A stretch of DNA of 64,000 nt from Rugamonas apoptosis (GTDB taxonomy: Bacteria > Pseudomonadota > Gammaproteobacteria > Burkholderiales > Burkholderiaceae_D), in assembly GCF_014042355.1 (NCBI RefSeq), contig NZ_JACEZU010000013.1:1-64000 (forward strand), in the 5' to 3' direction. The translations under genes were made by a program, and so were the position numbers. Shown here one piece after another: positions 59,350 through 64,000 of the stretch. The notes beneath the pieces are model-generated. The model had not been told where the DNA came from, did no database searches, and saw only the letters and a list, made by a program, of their open reading frames with translations. The first letter of the stretch is position 1. Each line of letters opens with the position of its first letter.

Positions 59350-60384
59350 ATGTCTGACAAGATCAAATGCCTTCCGGAGCCGCTGGCCCTGTTGGAACAA
59401 CTGCGGGCGCGGACCACCCTTATCGAGGAACTGCAACGGAGAATCGCGACGCTCGAACAAGCGCTACAGGCGTGTCGACGGGCCGAAGACAGCATGGCCC
59501 GGGATCGCGCCTTGAATCGCGAGCTCAAATCGGAAGGCGAGTGGTTCTTTGACCACTCCCTCGATATGCTGGGCATCGCGGAAACGGATGGGCGCCTCAA
59601 GCGTGTGAACCCCGCCTTCGAGCGCGTACTCGGCTATACGTCCGAAGAACTGGTTGGCCGGCAACTGATGGAGTTTATCCATCCAGATGACCACCAGCGG
59701 GCCTACAGCGAACTGGAATCACTGGGTTCCGGCAACGATAGCGTTAATTTTGAAGTCCGCTGCCGTAGCAAGGATGGTCGGTGGCGCTGGATTTCCCTGA
59801 CTTGCCCGGCCGCGGTGTCAACTGAGCGAGGGCTGTACGCGATTGGTCGCGATGTCACCGAGAGAAAAGCCACCGAGGCCGAATTACTATATCGTTCGCA
59901 ACATGACGCCTTAACGGCATTGCCTAACCGTGCCACATTCGATCAAACGCTGGCGCAAGCCATCGCGCGCGCCATCCGTCATCCCCAATATCAGGTTGGT
60001 TTGCTGCTGATCGACCTGGACGGCTTCAAAGCGATCAACGATAGTCATGGACATGCCGCCGGGGACGCGGTATTGCAGACGGTGGGTGCCCGGCTACTCG
60101 CTTGCCAGCGCAAGAACGAATTCGCGTGCCGGCTTGGCGGGGACGAGTTCGCGTTGATCGTCGAAGGCGTCGCGCCCTTGTCGCTGGACCCGCTGGCCCG
60201 GCGCATCATCGACTTATTGGGTCAGCCGATCCCGTTTGACGCGGCTTCGCTGACCATAGGCTGCAGCATCGGTATCGCACTCTATTCTTTATCCGACGAG
60301 GACGTCGATTCCTTGTACCAGCGCGCCGACGGCGCCATGTACGCAGTCAAAAAGGCTGGCAAGAACGGCTACGGTTACGACTGA
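59350..60384 (+). CDS. PAS-GGDEF diguanylate cyclase
   Basis: A 344-residue soluble protein. An N-terminal coiled coil (residues about 10-65, EQLRARTTLIEELQRRIATL) is followed by a PAS domain about 68-180 (FDHSLDMLGIAETDGRLKRV, FIHPDDHQRAY, RDVTERK) and a GGDEF domain about 185-344 with active-site GGDEF (CRLGGDEFALIVEG). The inhibitory site five residues upstream reads RKNE rather than RxxD, so product feedback may be altered. No EAL domain. It should make c-di-GMP in response to a PAS signal. The ATG lacks a strong ribosome site. Confidence 0.9.
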   Translation: MSDKIKCLPEPLALLEQLRARTTLIEELQRRIATLEQALQACRRAEDSMARDRALNRELKSEGEWFFDHSLDMLGIAETDGRLKRVNPAFERVLGYTSEELVGRQLMEFIHPDDHQRAYSELESLGSGNDSVNFEVRCRSKDGRWRWISLTCPAAVSTERGLYAIGRDVTERKATEAELLYRSQHDALTALPNRATFDQTLAQAIARAIRHPQYQVGLLLIDLDGFKAINDSHGHAAGDAVLQTVGARLLACQRKNEFACRLGGDEFALIVEGVAPLSLDPLARRIIDLLGQPIPFDAASLTIGCSIGIALYSLSDEDVDSLYQRADGAMYAVKKAGKNGYGYD

Positions 60385-60419
60385 AGCACGGCGGGCATTT
60401 CGGGGCCGGCCGGCGCGGG

Positions 60420-61007
60420 TCACTCCCCGTCCGCCGGCCGCGCCTGACAACGGCCCCTGACCAACTCGCACGGGGTGGCCCCGAACCAGCGCCTGCATGC
60501 CCGGTGCAACACGCTTGGGTCGGAGAAGCCGAGCCGGCCGGAAAGGCGCTTGATGGGAGGCCCGCCGGCCACCAACGCTTGCCTGGCCAGCTCGCGGCGG
60601 GTCGCATCCAGCAGCGTTTTGAAACTGGTCCCTTCTTGCGCCAGATGGCGCTGCAACGTGCGCTCGCTGACCAACAGCCTGGCGGCGACCACTTGCCGCA
60701 GCGGCGCTCCGTCGCCCAGCGACTGCGTCAACGCCTGGCGTACCCGCGCCGACATGCTGGCGGGCCGCACTCTCCCCCCACCCTGCGGATCGGCCAGCCT
60801 CAAGCCGATCAGCGGATCGCCCGTGCGCTCCACCACCAGATGCCACAGCGCGCTGAGGCGCTCCGACAAGGCGAGTTCATCGCAGGCCCGAAGTTCGCTC
60901 TCGTCGAGTCCCGCCTCCAGAAATAAAGCATCCGGGTCAAGATTCAAGCGCGCCATGCTCAGCTTCAGCGCGCGCACCATGTACAAAACCGACGGTGGTG
61001 CAGGCAT
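60420..61007 (-). CDS. AraC-family regulator with a deleted central sensor region
   Basis: A 195-residue protein. Residues 1-75 match the start of the arabinose-binding-like domain of OruR/VirS-type AraC proteins (LYMVRALKLSMARLNLDPDA, LWHLVVERTGDPLIGLRLAD). Then about 110-130 residues usual in the family (roughly 330 residues long) are missing, and the chain jumps to the C-terminal helix-turn-helix (ARLLVSERTLQRHLAQEGTS, IKRLSGRLGFSDPSVLHRAC). The reading frame is intact across the join. It could be a decaying gene or a constitutive DNA-binding form. Confidence 0.75.
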   Translation of the reverse strand: MPAPPSVLYMVRALKLSMARLNLDPDALFLEAGLDESELRACDELALSERLSALWHLVVERTGDPLIGLRLADPQGGGRVRPASMSARVRQALTQSLGDGAPLRQVVAARLLVSERTLQRHLAQEGTSFKTLLDATRRELARQALVAGGPPIKRLSGRLGFSDPSVLHRACRRWFGATPCELVRGRCQARPADGE

Positions 61008-61091
61008 GGCGACACTCAGGCGGCAGGTGCCAGGTGGACCAGCGGCTGCCGCTTCATTTTTCCGCGCATGTTCAGTACCATCGACAGGGTG

Positions 61092-62708
61092 TTATCGATG
61101 GGCGCCACGAATGAGTTCGGCCGCTTTCTCGGCGATCATGATGGTGGGCGCATTGGTGTTGCCGCTGACCAGCGTCGGCATGATGGACGCGTCCACCACG
61201 CGCAACCCTTGCAGGCCATGGACCTTGAGCTCGGGATCGACGACCGCCATCGCGTCGACGCCCATCTTGCAGGTGCCGACCGGGTGGTAAATGGTGTCCG
61301 CGCGCGCACGGATGTGCTGTGCCCATTGCGCGTCGGTCATGCCGTCGGTCACATCGAACAGTTCGCGGTGGCGATACTTTTTCAGTGGTGGCGCCAGCAG
61401 AATGTCGCGCGTTATCTTGGCGCCCCGGATCAATCCCTTCAGATCGCGCTCGTCCGACAGGAAACGCGGATCGATTCCCGGATCGGCCAACGGGTCGGCC
61501 GACTGCAGAAACACCTCGCCGCGCGAGTACGGGCGCAGGTTGCAGACATGGCAAGAAAAACCATAGCCCAGATGTAGCTTGCGCGCGTGATCGTCCGCCA
61601 CCGAGATCACGAAATGCAATTGCAGGTCGGGCCGGTCCAAGCCTGGATGGCTCTTGATGAACGCGCCGCTCTCGGCGAACGGCGTGGCCAGCATGCCGCC
61701 GCCATTCTTGCGCCACTGGGCGATGTGGCCCAACATATTCACGGCGCCGGTCAGGCCGATCCCAAAATTGTCCTTGTCCTTGCTCTTGAACACATGGATG
61801 AAGTCCAGATGGTCCTGCAGGTTCTGTCCCACGCCAGGCAGCTCGTGCACCATATGAATGCCATGGCGGCTGATGTCTTCCGAACGCCCGACGCCCGACA
61901 GCTGCAACAACTGAGGCGAGCCAAAGGCGCCGGCCGCGAGGATCACTTCGCGCCGCGCATGGACGCGGATGATCTCGCCACCTTGCCGATACGCCACGCC
62001 GACCGCCCGTTTGCCATCAAACAGGATCCTGGTGGCCCGGGTTTTGGTCTTGACCGTGAGATTGGCCCGCTGGCGTTCGGGCGGATGCAGATAGGCCGCG
62101 GCCGTGGAGCAACGCTCGCCGCGGCGGGCGGCGTCGTGGAACTGCGTCACCTGGTACAGGCCGACGCCCTCATTGCCGCCATCATTGAAGTCCGCGCGGG
62201 GCGGCACCCCGCAGTGCTTGGCCGCCTCGATGAACGCGTAGGAGATGGGACGGGGATCGCGCTGCTCGGCGACATGCAACGGTCCGCTGGTGCCGTGCAG
62301 CGCACTGTGCCCGCGCTCGTTGTTTTCGGATTTCTTGAAATAGGGAAGCACGGCATCCCAGTGCCACCCGCTGCAGCCAAGGTCGGCCCAATGGTCATAG
62401 TCCTGGCGCTGGCCGCGCACATACAACATCGCGTTGATGGCCGAGGAACCGCCCAGGGCACGCCCGCGCGGTTGATAGCCTCGCCGGCCATTGAGCCCGG
62501 GCTGGGGCACGGTATTGAACGCCCAGTTATTGATCTTCACCTTGCCAGGCAACATCACGACCACGCCGGACGGCATGCGCACCAGCAGGTCATCGCCCTG
62601 CCCTCCCGCTTCGAGCAAACAGACGGTGATGCGCGGATCCTCGCTGAGACGGGCGGCCAGGGTCGCGCCGGCGGAACCTCCGCCAACGATAACGTAATCG
62701 AAATTCAT
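61092..62708 (-). CDS. GMC-family FAD alcohol dehydrogenase (AlkJ/choline-dehydrogenase-like)
   Basis: A 538-residue GMC oxidoreductase: ADP-binding YVIVGGGSAGATLAARLSED, GMC signature 1 (GRALGGSSAINAMLYVRGQR), signature 2 (GAFGSPQLLQLSG), and the C-terminal active-site His/Asn (YHPVGTCKMG, and SGNTNAPTIMIAEKAA). Close in pattern to AlkJ-type medium-chain alcohol dehydrogenases. With the rubredoxin reductase upstream it points to alkane or terpenoid alcohol oxidation. The start is ATG 62708. Confidence 0.9.
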   Translation of the reverse strand: MNFDYVIVGGGSAGATLAARLSEDPRITVCLLEAGGQGDDLLVRMPSGVVVMLPGKVKINNWAFNTVPQPGLNGRRGYQPRGRALGGSSAINAMLYVRGQRQDYDHWADLGCSGWHWDAVLPYFKKSENNERGHSALHGTSGPLHVAEQRDPRPISYAFIEAAKHCGVPPRADFNDGGNEGVGLYQVTQFHDAARRGERCSTAAAYLHPPERQRANLTVKTKTRATRILFDGKRAVGVAYRQGGEIIRVHARREVILAAGAFGSPQLLQLSGVGRSEDISRHGIHMVHELPGVGQNLQDHLDFIHVFKSKDKDNFGIGLTGAVNMLGHIAQWRKNGGGMLATPFAESGAFIKSHPGLDRPDLQLHFVISVADDHARKLHLGYGFSCHVCNLRPYSRGEVFLQSADPLADPGIDPRFLSDERDLKGLIRGAKITRDILLAPPLKKYRHRELFDVTDGMTDAQWAQHIRARADTIYHPVGTCKMGVDAMAVVDPELKVHGLQGLRVVDASIMPTLVSGNTNAPTIMIAEKAAELIRGAHR

Positions 62709-62751
62709 GTGATCTCCATCCGGGGCCGAGCGCCCCGAATCAAAAAAATGG

Positions 62752-63942
62752 TTAAACGATGACGGGCAAAGCGGCCGGCACTTGCGCCGCCAATGCCTGG
62801 CGCCGCGCGGTCGCCTTGCCGTGCAGCGCGAACCCCAGCAAGGGTTGGTCGGCGGCGCTGCCGATGAAATGCGCTTCCAGACCGTCCTCATCCTCCGTGA
62901 CCCGCCATTGCCCTTGCGCGCCCATTGCGGGTGGGCACACCACGGTCGGGCAGGCGGGCGTTTTGACAACCACCGGCATGGCCGGGTAGTTGACTGGTGT
63001 AGGCTTGCCAGCCAGGGTCGCCGCCAACGCACGCGCCTGCTGCATGATCGGCATCACAAAAGGCAGATTCAAGCCTTCCACTTCGGCCAGGTCGCCAACG
63101 GCGTAAACATGGGCGGCGCTGGCCTGCAAGGTCCGATCCACCACCACGCCGCGGTTGACCGCCAAGCCGGCTTGCGCGGCCAGGGCCGTACGTGGCCTGA
63201 GGCCTGTCGCCGACAACACCAGATCGGCATCGATGGTGCCGCCGTCGCTCAGCGTCAGCGTCAGGCCATGACCTGACGCATGGTGATCGACCGACGTGGC
63301 CGCGACGCCAAAGCGGAACGACGCGCCCGCGGCTTCCAGTTTGCTTTGCAGCCAGGCGCTGGAGCGCGGCGGCAGCAAGCGCCCCAAGGCGCGCTCGGCC
63401 AAGTCCAGCACCGTCGGGCTGATGCCCAGCGCCAGCAAGTCGTTGGCAAACTCGCAGCCGAGCAAGCCCGCGCCCAAAATCGCCACGCGCTTGACCGCCA
63501 GGCCGCCTGTGGCGCCGTTCAACGCTCGTGCGAACGCGTGGAAATCATCCAGATCATTGACGGCCAGCACCATGTGCGCGGCATTGCCCGCCAATGGCAA
63601 GCGTATCGGGTCGGCTCCCAAGGCCAGCACCAGATCGCGGTAGACCACCGCCTCGCCATTGTGCAGCATCAAGGTCCGGGCGGCCGTGTCGATCCGCGCC
63701 ACACTGGTGTTTGCCAGCACGCGCGCGTTCAAATCGACAGCCATCTGCTCCGCCGGCTTCATCACCAGGTCGGCCGCCGTTTTCCTGCCGGCGAGCGCGT
63801 TGGACAGCATGGGCTTGGAATACAAGCCCGCGTGGTCGCGGCTGATGACCAGCAACGGCGCTGGCGCATCCAACTTGCGCAACTCGCGCGCCACGTTGTA
63901 GCCGGCCAAGCCTGAGCCTACGATGACGACTGGATAGGACAT
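62752..63942 (-). CDS. Rubredoxin-NAD(+) reductase (AlkT/RubB-like)
   Basis: A 396-residue FAD/NAD reductase: FAD site VVIVGSGLAGYNVARELRKL, NAD site VAILGAGLLGCEFANDLLAL, and AAHVYAVGDLAEVEGLNLPF; the C-terminus (PVVVKTPACPTVVCPPA) is characteristic of rubredoxin reductases. It would carry electrons from NADH to rubredoxin for an alkane hydroxylase, neither of which lies in the window. The start at 63942 follows GGAG. 43 bp before the GMC gene, likely one operon. Confidence 0.88.
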   Translation of the reverse strand: MSYPVVIVGSGLAGYNVARELRKLDAPAPLLVISRDHAGLYSKPMLSNALAGRKTAADLVMKPAEQMAVDLNARVLANTSVARIDTAARTLMLHNGEAVVYRDLVLALGADPIRLPLAGNAAHMVLAVNDLDDFHAFARALNGATGGLAVKRVAILGAGLLGCEFANDLLALGISPTVLDLAERALGRLLPPRSSAWLQSKLEAAGASFRFGVAATSVDHHASGHGLTLTLSDGGTIDADLVLSATGLRPRTALAAQAGLAVNRGVVVDRTLQASAAHVYAVGDLAEVEGLNLPFVMPIMQQARALAATLAGKPTPVNYPAMPVVVKTPACPTVVCPPAMGAQGQWRVTEDEDGLEAHFIGSAADQPLLGFALHGKATARRQALAAQVPAALPVIV

Positions 63943-64000
63943 GATGGACTCCGGCGTAATCAAATCTCGACCATTTCAAAATCGGCCCTGCACACGCCGC

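Overview
The window reads as chromosome of a high-GC betaproteobacterium, most likely Burkholderiales and probably the Oxalobacteraceae (Massilia/Duganella/Janthinobacterium group). This placement is inferred from gene content (PEP-CTERM protein, dmp-type phenol genes, malonate decarboxylase with MadLM, DUF1302/DUF1329 genes) and base composition; no rRNA or tRNA gene is present to confirm it. Most genes are on the minus strand in long, tightly packed operons.

Layout. 1-2.8 kb: the tail of an IS110-type transposase, a secreted DUF336 protein, and AraC and LysR regulators. 2.8-10.5 kb: a sugar operon (LamB-like porin, aldose epimerase, IlvD/Edd dehydratase, FAH-fold dehydratase, semialdehyde dehydrogenase, XylB-like dehydrogenase) that fits an oxidative Weimberg-type pentose pathway ending at 2-oxoglutarate. 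10.6-12.9 kb: a divergent MFS exporter/LysR pair. 12.9-19.6 kb: ppc-gap-pyk-eno, a cluster at the PEP/pyruvate node. 19.8-22.6 kb: a periplasmic solute-binding protein and an Aer-type chemoreceptor separated by a small inverted-repeat element.

22.6-48.3 kb is the most interesting part. A complete phenol hydroxylase (dmpKLMNOP), catechol 2,3-dioxygenase and the 4-oxalocrotonate branch of the meta pathway lie in one direction. The upper block has a textbook sigma-54 promoter with an IHF site and paired UAS, and a DmpR-type activator gene lies 4.3 kb away. The lower block (dmpCEHIFG) has its own leader carrying a 43-bp LysR operator/promoter module. The same module, with identical spacing, precedes a DUF1302-DUF1329-YCF48-RND envelope cassette that diverges from a LysR gene of BenM/CatM type. 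I infer one regulon joining envelope passage of an aromatic compound to its lower degradation pathway, with the upper pathway under separate sigma-54 control.

48.3-50.6 kb: a second copy and a half copy of the small repeat, a histidine-box hydroxylase overlapping a PEP-CTERM gene, and a truncated SDR pseudogene. 50.5-59 kb: malonate decarboxylase (mdcABCDE-madLM-mdcGH) divergent from a LysR gene. 59-64 kb: a PAS-GGDEF protein, an AraC-type gene that appears internally deleted, and a GMC alcohol dehydrogenase/rubredoxin-reductase pair that suggests an alkane oxidation locus continuing past the right edge.
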